In this document: positions 20,248-29,711 of the stretch, piece after piece
Numbering within the stretch: position 1 is the stretch's first letter
Layout of the letters: every line of letters begins with the position of its first letter
Assembly (NCBI GenBank): GCA_012934845.2
Contig: WNNJ02000066.1
Span: 93,491 to 157,490 of the forward strand
DNA from: Pomphorhynchus laevis
Lineage: Eukaryota > Acanthocephala > Palaeacanthocephala > Echinorhynchida > Pomphorhynchidae
Direction of reading: 5' to 3'
DNA: 64,000 bases
Notes under the pieces: generated by a model
What the model saw: the letters and a program-made list of their open reading frames with translations, nothing else
Database searches by the model: none
Told to the model about the DNA's origin: nothing
Program-made: the position numbers and the translations under genes

Positions 20248-20370
20248 TCTGTATATTACTTTTGGTAGGGGATCGTGATTGTATCGTGATTCAACGCAAC
20301 ATCCACTAAGCTGGCTGCTCCAGTGGTGTAGATATACATTTCTGTATATTACTTTTGATAGGGGATAATA
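20248..20370 (-). repeat. SINE-like repeat unit, right flank of C1
   Basis: Contains the same unit as 7083-7198 (box A-like CAGCTTAGTGG on the minus strand, then the phrase around tatacatttctgtatattac). The first 46 bp (20,248-20,293) repeat 7153-7198 with one mismatch. Removing the C1 complex together with one repeat copy restores a clean tandem dimer of a ~92-bp unit. Box B is absent from this copy. Confidence 0.6.
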
Positions 20371-20371
20371 A

Positions 20372-20446
20372 GGGTCGAAACGTGAAATGTAGGTCTGGGT
20401 CAGCAGCTGATGAGACCCACCCAGACTGATTAGTAGCGTCCTGCTG
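20372..20446 (+). other. Structured motif with hammerhead-like pieces in permuted order
   Basis: Visible pieces: GGGTC-GAAA (20,372-20,380), an 8-bp perfect hairpin GTCTGGGT/ACCCAGAC (20,393-20,400 and 20,419-20,426), CAGCAG-CTGATGA-GACCC (20,401-20,418), and GCGTC-CTGCTG (20,436-20,446). GGGTC pairs with GACCC and CAGCAG with CTGCTG, as hammerhead stems II and I would, but the linear order is not a standard hammerhead type. A structured RNA is likely; catalysis is unproven. Confidence 0.4.
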
Positions 20447-20519
20447 TATCAAAAATAAGATCAATACCTATGAGGATAATATCGTGCCACAATCGGAAAA
20501 AAATACTGTTATGTTAGGG

Positions 20520-21158
20520 TAAATTCTACTTTGTGGAATTTTAATAAAAAATGTGCTTCCATGTGTATCTATCGATCGAAACATTATCAACATAGAGTTT
20601 ACTACCTTGATGGTGTAGCCATATCGATAACTGACTCATATAAATATCTTGGTGTTTGGGTACGACAAGATTTAAGCACTCGCATGCATACCGACTTCGT
20701 GTACTCACAGGTCAGACGAGTGGTTGGTCTTCTCCGTCGGTCGTTTTTAAACGTTGATATATCTTGTTTTATGACCATTTATAACGCTTTGATTCTAAGT
20801 ATACTTCTAAATGCCTCACCATGCTGTTACCCTATTACTAAGATAGAATGTAATCGCCTAGAAAATGTTTATCGCTCCGTCACGAGATTAGTCCGTACTG
20901 TCAGACATTTGGGATATTGGGATAGATTTAGGTATCTAAAAATACATAGTCTTAGTTTCATGTGAATTCGTGCTGATATGTGCATAATATGGCATATTTT
21001 ACAAACTAAGGATCATTCGTTGCGTCACTTGTTGAGATTGCGAGATCAGCCATCACTACGCGGACATTCCTTAATGCTTGGAACACTACGCCTATGCCAC
21101 ATCCGTATCTCACTTTTTGCACAGAGAGTTGTATCGGTATGGAATCAACTTTCCGATA
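20520..21158 (+). mobile_element. CR1-type LINE fragment (RT C-terminus)
   Basis: Covers the part from CMCIYRSKHYQHRVYYLDGV through SYKYLGVWVRQDLSTR to FAQRVVSVWNQLSDTN, with one stop at 20,962-20,964 (after HSLSFM). It corresponds to the C1 C-terminal region but is a different copy. It is cut at 21,158 by the end of a Penelope-like fragment. Confidence 0.75.
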
Positions 21159-21159
21159 C

Positions 21160-21280
21160 CAACATAGCAGCGGGACAAAATACGTGTTAAGGACGTATTT
21201 TCTCTGATTAAATTTGATAATTCTAGTGCAAAGTATATTCTTTAGTATCCATCCATAAAAATTTTCCGCTAATGGTTTGA
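21160..21280 (-). mobile_element. PLE2 (first part): 3' end of a second Penelope-like copy
   Basis: Matches the PLE 3' region at 11,140-11,260 (aacatagcagcggg, an inverted repeat around cgtatt, and ccatccataaaaattt). It is interrupted by B4 and continues at 23,295. The short repeat taatg on both sides of B4 looks like its target-site duplication. Confidence 0.75.
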
Positions 21281-23290
21281 CATCCAATGCCTACTCTCAA
21301 AGCGTCGACTCCGCCATGCTTTTCGAGTCTATCACCGCTCTCTCAGACGCGATTTCCGCTCGATCACTCCGTCTTTCCGTGATTCCTATCTTGCTCTTCG
21401 CCGGTCTCATCTCAACCTACTACGTACCAAATGCAACTCCTTCTGGCAGCATAAAATAATCACTTCATTCAACTCTAAGACTCTCTGGCATACTTTTAAC
21501 TCAATCCTGGCTCGTTCCTCTACGCCTTGCAACATCAATGCTAATGATTATTCGTCATTTCTCCAGACTAAAGTATCCACGCTGCTCTCTCACACCCCGG
21601 TCTCCATCCTATCCCACTCTGCCCAGTCTACTCTCATCCTTCCCGAACTCTTTCATCTTCTCCCTGTATCACCTACAGAAGTATCATCTGTCCTCATGTC
21701 CTTGCCCAACAAAACCTCACCTGCCGATCCCCTGCCTACCCACATATTAAAATCTATATGCTCATCGATATCCCCATTTCTCACAACCTTGTTTAACTCG
21801 TCCATCCGCAGTCGTATCTTCCCTTCACACTGGAAATCCGCAATCGTTCGTCCCCTCCTTAAGAAACAATCGCTCGACCCTCCCTTCCTTCTAGCTATCG
21901 CCCCATTTCACTACTCCCTACTCTTTCTAAGCTCTTAGAACGCCTCATCTTAATACAAATCAACGCTTATCTCTCCTCATCCAATCTGTACCCTCCTTTC
22001 CAATCCGCTTTCCGCTCTAATCACTCGACAGAAATCGCATGCATAAAAGTGTACAACGACTTACTCATTTCTCGAGACAAGGCTCTATATAGTGTTCTCA
22101 TCTCCCTGGACCTCTCCTCCGCATTCGACATTGTCGACCACTCCGTCCTCCTTTCTCGCCTTCGTTATGATTACGGCTTTTCTTCCTCCTCCGTAGCTTG
22201 GTTCGCCTCATATCTATCCGACCGTTCCTTTCGCGTCTGTTCTAATTCATCATCCTCCCCTCCCATCCCTATTTTTTGCGGGGTTCCACAAGGTTCAGTC
22301 CTAGGTCCCCTGCTTTTCTCTCTTTTGCTTGGCGATCTCTCTCCATTTATCAAACCTTACTCCGTTAACGTCATGCAATACGCCGATGACATTCTAATCT
22401 ATGCTCATGCACCCGCACATCGCATACACGACATCGCCATTTCTGCCTCTAACTGTCTCTCTTCTATCTACAAGCGTCTCTCCAATCTCCATCTCGTTCT
22501 AAACGCCGAAAAGTCCAAAATAATGTGGATCCTTCCCCGTAAACCAAGCATATCTCCTCCCATTGTATCTTTTGCCTCATCGATCATCCCTGTAGTCCAC
22601 AATCTCACTTTCTTAGGCTTCCATTTCGATGATCACCTTTCCCTTAAACCCTTCGTCCGTGACAAGGTCCGCTCGTCTAACTTAATTCTCCGTGACATCC
22701 GCCGTATCCGCCCCCTTATCGACTTCCGTTCTTGTATGTCTCTTCTTTCATCGCTTCTTTTCCCTAAAATCGATTACTGCCTTAGCCTTTTCGCCAATTC
22801 TCCAAAATCCATCATCCTACCCCTACAACGAATAATCAACACCGCCGTTCGAGTGCTCTTTCGCCTCCGTCGCTTCGACCACACATCCACATATTTTGCC
22901 CAACTCTCCTGGCCCACCATCCACATCCGCATCAAACTCCGCCTTCTTCTCATTACTTTTCGTCTCATCGCTGTCGGCTCCCCATCGTTCATCAACCTTC
23001 CTTTCTTAGACGATACTCGCCCCACCTCGCTATCGCTTCGTTCCTGTTATACCCTCTTACTCCACGTTCCTAATTACTCCAACAACTACGGTCTCCGATC
23101 CTTCCTCGTCGCCGCCTCACTCGCCTGGAATCAACTCCCTCTCGACGTCCGCCGCGCTCCCTCTTTTATCACATTCAAACACCTCCTCCGTTCACACCTT
23201 CTCGACGCCTGATTCACAGTTTTGTTTTTGTTGTGGTCATGTAAGCGTGCGCTGGCACGCATTTGCCACGTTAAAATAAATCTTTTTTTT
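21281..23290 (+). mobile_element. B4: 5'-truncated LINE family B copy inserted in PLE2
   Basis: Starts in the EN-RT linker, runs through RT and 3' UTR, and ends with the family hairpin (gcgtgc-gctg-gcacgc, 23,245-23,260), attgccacg-type sequence and a T-rich end. The RT part is almost identical in protein to B6, so both are recent copies of one source. Confidence 0.85.
22049..23212 (+). CDS. B4 ORF2 C-terminal part: reverse transcriptase
   Basis: 387 codons open from within the RT to the normal end of the protein. Motif A is SLDLSSAFDIVDHSVLL, motif B CGVPQGSVLGPLLFSLLLGD and motif C QYADDILIYAHAP; then LNAEKSKIMWILPR and the C-terminal LLHVPNYSNNYGLRSFLVAA segment. Upstream RT blocks (KQSLDP, YRPIS-like) lie in other frames at 21,690-22,000, so this copy is broken and cannot make the full ORF2. 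The endonuclease is absent through 5' truncation. The motifs indicate the CR1/L2 group. Confidence 0.85.
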   Translation: MYNDLLISRDKALYSVLISLDLSSAFDIVDHSVLLSRLRYDYGFSSSSVAWFASYLSDRSFRVCSNSSSSPPIPIFCGVPQGSVLGPLLFSLLLGDLSPFIKPYSVNVMQYADDILIYAHAPAHRIHDIAISASNCLSSIYKRLSNLHLVLNAEKSKIMWILPRKPSISPPIVSFASSIIPVVHNLTFLGFHFDDHLSLKPFVRDKVRSSNLILRDIRRIRPLIDFRSCMSLLSSLLFPKIDYCLSLFANSPKSIILPLQRIINTAVRVLFRLRRFDHTSTYFAQLSWPTIHIRIKLRLLLITFRLIAVGSPSFINLPFLDDTRPTSLSLRSCYTLLLHVPNYSNNYGLRSFLVAASLAWNQLPLDVRRAPSFITFKHLLRSHLLDA

Positions 23291-23294
23291 TAAT

Positions 23295-23636
23295 GATTTT
23301 AAATTTATTTTTAATATTATTGTGTTGATTTTTTATAAATATTGATTTATATATTTTACTATTTTCTGCTTGATGTTATTTTTATAGTAACCTAGTTTAA
23401 AATATGTATCTATTAAATTATTTAAATGATTTCGAAGAAAGCCAATATCATTACATATTGTTGCAATTCTTAAAATTTCATTATTTAATGTATTATATTT
23501 TATATTATATGGTATGCATGAATGCTCATGCAAAAATATGCTTCCTGTAAATTTAAATATGTCATCTTTACGATAAATTAGTAGTAGTTTTAGTTAATCT
23601 TAATTAATCTTATATTATATGGTAAAAATATTATAA
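23295..23636 (-). mobile_element. PLE2 (second part): RT C-terminal fragment
   Basis: Encodes EHSCIPYNIKYNTLNNEILR and on to KLGYYKNNIKQKIVKYINQ, nearly identical to the C-terminus of the PLE RT at 11,280-11,480 (one clear change, a Q to R in the GFL-NHLNN segment). It is truncated on the right at about 23,636, where the B' leader begins. Confidence 0.8.
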
Positions 23637-23778
23637 CTAGCTAAAATTGTCTTGATTGTTAAATACTTACAATTGAGATAAAAACAAGTTTGAGATAAAA
23701 TAACATACATTCCAGATTATTCCTGTCAGTTCCGCTCGCTACGCTCGCGGATTAAGCTCAATCTATCGATAAAAGGTC

Positions 23779-25104
23779 ATGCCTAAAAAAGCGCGATCTC
23801 AGATCCCTGTTCCTGATCAACAATCTTCCACATCTGAATGCAATGATGGTTATACCAGCTTTGAAGTTGGATGCGATTCCAAAGATTGCGATGTATGGAC
23901 ACTTGTTCGTGTTAAAATATCCGACCACTCGGTGTATAAACGTAAACATTTCACTTGCGGTTTTTGTACATCAGTACGACTACTACAGTTATCCTGCTCA
24001 TCTACTCCTGTATCACACACTACCACTCAGACCAATGCTGTTTTAGATGTTTCCCTCGCATCAACACCTGACTTCGCATCATATAATCCCATTATTGAAC
24101 CTACTCTCTAACACACTCCTCGTTCAACTACGTACCAAACTTCCATTAATCTTTCTCATTCTAACAATGCTAACGGCAAAGCTTTTCATCTCGTACCTCC
24201 TCTTTCCTATTCCTCCCCCAATCTAAATAAATCTCAAACTTCTTTATTCTCCTCACGAACTCCTTACTCGACCCCCCCTGTATCACCTCTCAATAATTTA
24301 CACCCTTCCATCAAAATCATTTCCAGTAACATTTCCGATCAACTAATTCAACACTCCATTCCTGTCACTCATGCCCCAACCTATTTTAATTCTCCTTACT
24401 CTACCTCCCACGTAACACTTCCCAATAAGTTACATCCTTCATTTAAAATCATATCCAGTCACATCTCTGATCAACCGATTCAACACCCCGCTCCTGTCAC
24501 ACTTGCTCCAACCAATATTAATTCTTTATCAAGCACCCCTGTCATTTCCACTTCTATCTGCTCATCTACCTCGACTCCAACCAGCTCTGTCCGTCCACCA
24601 CTTCCACGAAATCGTTTTCCTTCGCGCGATCGCTGTTTAATCATATCAAACTTAAAGCTTTCCGAATCTGCTTCTCCACAATCTCGCCTCGATCATGATG
24701 TATCTGCTTTTAGGTCTATCCTAGCAACCATTCTTCCTGGTGATAACCCATCACTCTTCAATAATATCGCTCCTGTATCCTTTATTCGTTTAAACAAATC
24801 CACTAAATCAAATCATCTCAGTCCTCCACTCTTAAAAATCGTTTTCCGACATAGTTCACATGCCTCTTCGGTACTCTCCCAACGTTTTAAACTTCTTACC
24901 ACTTCATCTACTTGCCGTATCTTTCCTGACCGCTCCCCTTCTGATATTGCCCAGCTCAATTTAGCTCGCATTGAAAAACATCGACGTGAAACAAACGGCG
25001 AGTCATCCTTAACTATACGTAAAATCAACGGAAATTTTCACGTTCTTCACACAAGGCCAAAAATTCGATGGCGTCCCACCTCTCCCCCTTGTCTTCTTCG
25101 CTAG
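23779..25104 (+). pseudogene. B' ORF1 (RNA-binding type), one in-frame stop
   Basis: ATG 23,779 opens a 442-codon frame with one TAA at 24,109-24,111. The N-terminus has the zinc-binding pattern shared by ORF1 proteins in this window: VGCDSKDCDVWT, then FTCGFC (residues ~34-58). The middle is Ser/Thr/Pro-rich and contains an internal duplication of about 45 residues around LHPSIKIISSNISDQLIQH and LHPSFKIISSHISDQPIQH. The C-terminus carries DRCLIISNL, RLDHDVSAFRSIL, LLKIVFRHSSHASSVLS and KIRWRP, the conserved ORF1 tail. It ends inside the ORF2 start; ORF2 lies in the -1 frame. Confidence 0.8.
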
Positions 25105-27977
25105 TCGATCTCGCTCCTAAGCATACTTTTCGTCTTAGTCTATTCAATACTCGCTCCATTCTTCATAAAGCTGATATGCTTCTCGATATCTTCGATCAAT
25201 TATCTATCGATATTCTCTGCATTACCGAATCCTGGCACACTGACTCCGACGATCTTGCTATTCGTCGTCTATGTCGCTCTGGTTGTTCTCTAGTTGAATC
25301 AGCTCGTCAAATTACATCTCATACATCTACTGCGTCTAACCATGGCGGTATTGTTGCCATTGCTCGTCACCCAATGTCTTTACGTAAAATCAAAGTTAAC
25401 ATCCGTTACACCTCGTTCGAATTACTCATATGCAGATTATCAACGCCTTTCCCTCTGGAACTTGTGATTGTATACCGTCCAGGTTCAGTTGCCCCATCAC
25501 GTATCTTCTTTAACGACCTTGCAGATCTAATGTCTCACTGTTCATTGTCTTATACTCCTTATTTTGTTCTCGGTGACTTTAACATTCGTCTTGATCGCCC
25601 GTCTGACTCTGACTCTATCACTTTAACTAATCTTTTTTCTGATTTTAACTATAAATTACTTTCAACAAGCCCAACTCATATTCTCGGCGGTGCTCTCGAC
25701 ATCATTGCTGTTCCTAACTGCTTCAATGACTATACCTCCTTGTCAATTACTGATCCTGGTTTGTCCGATCATTTCCTTGTCACTCTTACTCTTACTCGTC
25801 CCCATCCTCCTTCTCCGCCTTTACCATTATCTACACCAAGTCGACCCTGGAAGCTTCTCGATATCCCTATTCTCTGCACAGCCTTACTCAATTCTTCACT
25901 CTTTTCACTTCCTCTTAACTATCTCTCTCCCGATGATCTCTGCATTCTGTTTGATTCTGAACTTACGTCGATCCTCAATAACCTTCTACCTAGTCGACTT
26001 CGACGTTCCCAGCGCTTGCGCCATGCTCCCTGGTTCGATTCTGACTGTAGTCTTTCTAAGCGTCGACTCCGTCACTCTTTTCGTATGTATAAACGCTTTC
26101 TTAAACGTTCACCCAACTCACTCCCTCCAAATCTTCGTGATTCCTACTTTTCTCAACGCCGTTCACATCTCATTCTTATACGTACTAAACGTACTCTCTT
26201 TTGGCGAAATCAACTCGAGTCATCTTCCAACTCGAAATCTCATTGGAAAATCTTAAACACAATTCTTTCACGATCATCTACCCCTTGTAATATAAATCCT
26301 GATGAATTTTCTTCTTATCTACAAACTAAGCTATCTAATTTACTTTCCCTACTACCCATAGCCCCCTTGTACCCACTCTTATCTTTAAATACTTCCCTCC
26401 CAGAACTATTCCACCTTCTTCCCGTTTCGTCTGATGAAGTTTCTTCGGTTCTGCTGTCATTACCTAATAAAACCTCTCCTTCTGACCCAATTCCCACTCA
26501 CTTACTTAAAAATATCTGCACTTTTATCTTACCCTTCCTAACCACATTGTTCAACTCGTCCATCCGTAGCTGTACATTTCCTTCCATCTGGAAATGCGCC
26601 ACTGTTCGTCCTATCATCAAAAAGCAATCTCTCGACTCTTCACTACCATCTTCGTACCGTCCAATCTCACTTCTCCCAACCCTCTCTAAACTCCTTGAGC
26701 GTCTCGTTCTTAAGCAAGTTAATACATATCTCTATTCCTCTAACTTATTTCCTCCCTTCCAAGCCGCTTTTCGCTCTAATTACTCTACCGAAATTGCATG
26801 TCTTAAAGTTTATAACGACTTACTCATATCGCGCGATCATAAATTATGTAGTGTCATAGTTTCTCTTGATCTATCGTCTGCTTTTGACATCGTCGATCAC
26901 TCGATTCTTCTCCATCGCCTTCGTCATGATTATGGCTTCTCTTTACCCACTGTATCATGGTTTTCTTCATATCTATCAAACCGTACATTTCGCGTATATT
27001 CTAACTCTTCTCTCTCCCATCCTTCGTCCATTCCGTCCGGTGTTCCGCAAGGCTCCGTATTAGGCCCTATACTTTTCTCTCTTCTTCTTGGTGATTTGTC
27101 TTCGATTTCTCATAAATTTAACTTCCATGTTATGCAATATGCTGATGACATTCTCATCTATGCTCATGCACCTGTTTATCGTATTCACGATCTTAGTGTT
27201 TCTGCTTCTGACTGTCTTGTCTCAATTTCCAATCATCTTTCTTCCCTTCGCCTTTCTCTGAATCCTGATAAATCCAAAATTATGTGGATCCTACCTCGAC
27301 GCCTCGGCTTCGAACCTCCCTCCGTATCATTGAATTCTACAATTCTTCCTATCGTTGATAATCTCATTTTCCTAGGCTTCCATTTTGACAACCGACTTTC
27401 ACTTAAACCTTTCGTTAGAGATAAAGTACGCTCATCTACCTTGATACTCCGCAACCTCCGTCAAGTTCGTAGATTGATCGATTTCCCTTCTTGTATGACT
27501 CTCATATCATCTCTCCTTTGTTCTAGACTCGATTATTGTCTTAGTCTATTTTCCAACTCACCTAAATCCACTCTTCTTCCCCTACAACGCATCGTCAACG
27601 CAGCTGTCCGAATTCTCCTCCGTCTTCGTCGTTTTAATCACACATCCTACCATCATGCTTCTCTCGATTTGCTTACAATTTATTGTCGTGTTCAAATTCG
27701 TCTTCTTATCGTTGCTTTCCGCCTTGTAACTTTTCATACCCCTTCATTTCTCAACCTTCCTTTTCTTGATAATTCCCGTCCTGTTTACTGTTCCTTGCGT
27801 TCCTGTAATTCCCTTCTTTTACATGTCCCAAACTACTCTACCTCCTTTGGACTCCGCTCCTTCCTGGTGGCTGCTCCTCTATCGTGGAATCATCTGCCCA
27901 TTCATATACGCCAATCAACTTCCCTGCAGTGCTTCAAACGACAAATCCGATCCCATTTTAACAATTTATCTGCTTGA
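25068..27977 (+). CDS. B' ORF2: APE endonuclease / reverse transcriptase
   Basis: 969 codons, uninterrupted, ATG at 25,068 inside the end of ORF1. Endonuclease: LFNTRSILHKADM, LCITESWHT (~50), SNHGGIVAIARHP, IVYRPGS, VLGDFNIRLD (~165) and GLSDHFLVTL (~233). RT: KKQSLDSSLPSSYRPISLLPT (across ~525-545), FPPFQAAFRSNYSTEIACL, motif A SLDLSSAFDIVDHSILL, motif B SGVPQGSVLGPILFSLLLGD and motif C QYADDILIYAHAP. All catalytic motifs look sound, so this is one of the most intact ORF2 genes in the window. Family: CR1/L2 group LINE; the products act in target-primed reverse transcription. Copy number around it (B1-B6) suggests the family was recently active. Confidence 0.92.
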   Translation: MASHLSPLSSSLVDLAPKHTFRLSLFNTRSILHKADMLLDIFDQLSIDILCITESWHTDSDDLAIRRLCRSGCSLVESARQITSHTSTASNHGGIVAIARHPMSLRKIKVNIRYTSFELLICRLSTPFPLELVIVYRPGSVAPSRIFFNDLADLMSHCSLSYTPYFVLGDFNIRLDRPSDSDSITLTNLFSDFNYKLLSTSPTHILGGALDIIAVPNCFNDYTSLSITDPGLSDHFLVTLTLTRPHPPSPPLPLSTPSRPWKLLDIPILCTALLNSSLFSLPLNYLSPDDLCILFDSELTSILNNLLPSRLRRSQRLRHAPWFDSDCSLSKRRLRHSFRMYKRFLKRSPNSLPPNLRDSYFSQRRSHLILIRTKRTLFWRNQLESSSNSKSHWKILNTILSRSSTPCNINPDEFSSYLQTKLSNLLSLLPIAPLYPLLSLNTSLPELFHLLPVSSDEVSSVLLSLPNKTSPSDPIPTHLLKNICTFILPFLTTLFNSSIRSCTFPSIWKCATVRPIIKKQSLDSSLPSSYRPISLLPTLSKLLERLVLKQVNTYLYSSNLFPPFQAAFRSNYSTEIACLKVYNDLLISRDHKLCSVIVSLDLSSAFDIVDHSILLHRLRHDYGFSLPTVSWFSSYLSNRTFRVYSNSSLSHPSSIPSGVPQGSVLGPILFSLLLGDLSSISHKFNFHVMQYADDILIYAHAPVYRIHDLSVSASDCLVSISNHLSSLRLSLNPDKSKIMWILPRRLGFEPPSVSLNSTILPIVDNLIFLGFHFDNRLSLKPFVRDKVRSSTLILRNLRQVRRLIDFPSCMTLISSLLCSRLDYCLSLFSNSPKSTLLPLQRIVNAAVRILLRLRRFNHTSYHHASLDLLTIYCRVQIRLLIVAFRLVTFHTPSFLNLPFLDNSRPVYCSLRSCNSLLLHVPNYSTSFGLRSFLVAAPLSWNHLPIHIRQSTSLQCFKRQIRSHFNNLSA

Positions 27978-28006
27978 CTTTTTCATTTTTGTTTGTGGAC
28001 TTGTAA

Positions 28007-28023
28007 GCGTACAGCTTGTACGC
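28007..28023 (+). promoter_or_regulatory. B' 3' terminal hairpin
   Basis: Stem gcgtac/gtacgc with loop agctt, followed by atttgccac and the tail. The same position in family B reads gcgtgc/gcacgc (23,245-23,260 and 6665-6681) and in E1 gcatgc/gcgtgc (61,244-61,260). Pairing is kept while bases change, so it is probably the RNA element recognised by the RT; that role is inferred. Confidence 0.7.
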
Positions 28024-28055
28024 ATTTGCCACATTAAATAAATTTGTATTATTAT

Positions 28056-28360
28056 TAACGTAAGAATTCCAATACATGCTGCATTGCCCATTTGAATAGT
28101 AGAGCTTAGAGTTGTATGAGGAATGGACTTGAGCGATGGTCCGCAGTGAACTGATCGAGTCTCTTTTCCAAATCTTTGAAGAACTTGCTGGCCAACGGAC
28201 CAAATGCTATAAGTGTCTCAATAGCCAACGGCACAAAAGAGTATTGAGTATGGTCAATACAATTGTACTTGTGCGTTTTCAATTCCTCAGCATCTGTCGA
28301 GACATATCCTGCGCCATTAGTGGCACGGATAAAATGGCTGTTTGCCAGCGTGTTTAATAA
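28056..28360 (-). mobile_element. Fragment of another REL-type LINE (endonuclease C-terminus)
   Basis: The minus-strand translation reads ELKTHKYNCIDHTQYSFVPL, then AIETLIAFGPLASKFFKDL. This fits the K-x2-KY ... F-[IV]-P-L-x2-E-T-x-G/F segment at the end of REL endonucleases (A4: KDRKYRAKM ... FIPAVLECYGGW). It is more like REL proteins of other invertebrates than like A2 or A3, so it is a separate lineage. No RT part remains. Confidence 0.5.
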
Positions 28361-28369
28361 ATCAAAATT

Positions 28370-29580
28370 TATTTAATTTTGATAAATAAATATTATTTTG
28401 AATATTTGATTATTAAATAATCACCATTTCATAAAATTTAATTTTAGAAAATAATAAAATGAAAAACTAGTAAATCTTATCCTTTCGAAATCATAAAAAT
28501 ATTGTAGCAAATGAACATCGTCGAAAAATAAAACCAAATTTGTATTAATACTAGCGCACAAACCGGACGAAAACCATATTGCCTTTGTCTTGATAGCAAA
28601 TCATCACACGTTACCATTTTATTAAAAAATATAAAATTTTTAAATTAACTTTAAAAAATGTTATTTTACAATTACTCAAAATTCTTAAGAGACGATTCTC
28701 ATCAATGAGAAGCAGTATAGATGTCAACTAAAATTCATAAAATTTTAAATTTTATACACCGAAACCTATTTATCATTTCAATTATTCATACATCAACTAA
28801 AAGTAAATTATTCGGTACTGAATACTCATCAATACATCTACTAAATTATTCGGTACTGACAAAATGAAATAGCAATTCAATATTTTCAACTTTGCGAATA
28901 TTAATTTACGCCTCTAAAATAAATTTTTTGCATATTTTGCTTATTCTAGCAAGAAATTTAAAAATTAATTATCCAATTAAATATCTACAAGTCAAAAGGT
29001 GCAAATGATAAATTTAACTTATTTGTTTAGCATTTGCTATCCAATTCATATCAGTCTACAACAGCATCAAGAGAGGAGTGTCGAATGTATATATATTACG
29101 TGCAATTGAACGAGAGAATGGCGTTCTTCGACGGTGGTTACCAAAATTCTACCCGTTTTAGATAATGACCGAAAATGTGTCAAGAAAATGATATCCCTCA
29201 TTGGTTGCGCAGCCATCAACACACCCCTTAAACTTGTTCGCTTACCAGTCAATCACAATATATATCCTCCTTGACTGTTGGTAATCTCTAACCAATCCTT
29301 CACAAACCTTATTTTTATCTAAAGCTCTCTCCTTCGACACCATGATGATTACTCGAAAGTTTTTATCAAGCTGGATCTATCTGTAGCATAACGAGATGCG
29401 GAAAAATCTCTTAGCGCCGAGCTTCTTAAGAGTAAGATCGATGAGCCACAAAAATCGTTTCGAATTCGACAAAACATAATTGTTCAAGTCCGTATTGTTC
29501 CTCAATCCGATTAGTTCGAAAATTACCTACGTTGAGCTGCGGGTTGAATACCCTTCTTCAACCATGAGATCGTCACCTCT
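28370..29580. other. AT-rich interval without a recognisable gene
   Basis: 28,370-29,050 is very AT-rich with short repeats (ttcggtactga twice at 28,812-28,860). 29,060-29,580 is less AT-rich but has no long open frame and no motif I recognise. It could be old mobile DNA or host intergenic sequence. Confidence 0.4.
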
Positions 29581-29586
29581 CCGCAG

Positions 29587-29632
29587 ATCCCAGAGTTCTG
29601 GGTTAGGATCCCAGAACTCTGGGATCCTAACC
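29587..29632. repeat. Two interlocking perfect palindromes
   Basis: A 16-bp-arm hairpin (atcccagagttctggg at 29,587-29,602 with 29,610-29,625) overlaps a 15-bp-arm hairpin (ggttaggatcccaga at 29,601-29,615 with 29,618-29,632). The two pairings are mutually exclusive. Confidence 0.85.
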
Positions 29633-29711
29633 AGAGTTCTGATTTCGCTTCAATTGTGAAGGTTTTTATTTTTAATGCAGGTCTTGATAAGCTTTTATCT
29701 GAAGGATTTAA

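Larger units (their letters stand above)
23638..28053 (+). mobile_element. B': near full-length LINE (CR1/L2 group), ORF1 and ORF2
   Basis: Contains a 5' leader sharing phrases with the A3 leader (agctaaaattgtcttgatt and gagataaaataacatac), ORF1 (23,779 to about 25,104, one stop), an intact 969-codon ORF2 and a 3' UTR ending in a hairpin (gcgtac-agctt-gtacgc, 28,007-28,023), ttgccac, and a (tta)n-like tail. The exact 5' end is uncertain because it abuts PLE2. Confidence 0.85.

Noticed and set aside
22774-23025. Antisense open frames rich in Arg/Met (MGRVSSKKGRLMNDGEPTAM type) recurring at several loci
   Set aside because: They are the reverse strand of the family B RT C-terminus in every case (for example 31,265-31,516 and 5,305-5,553).
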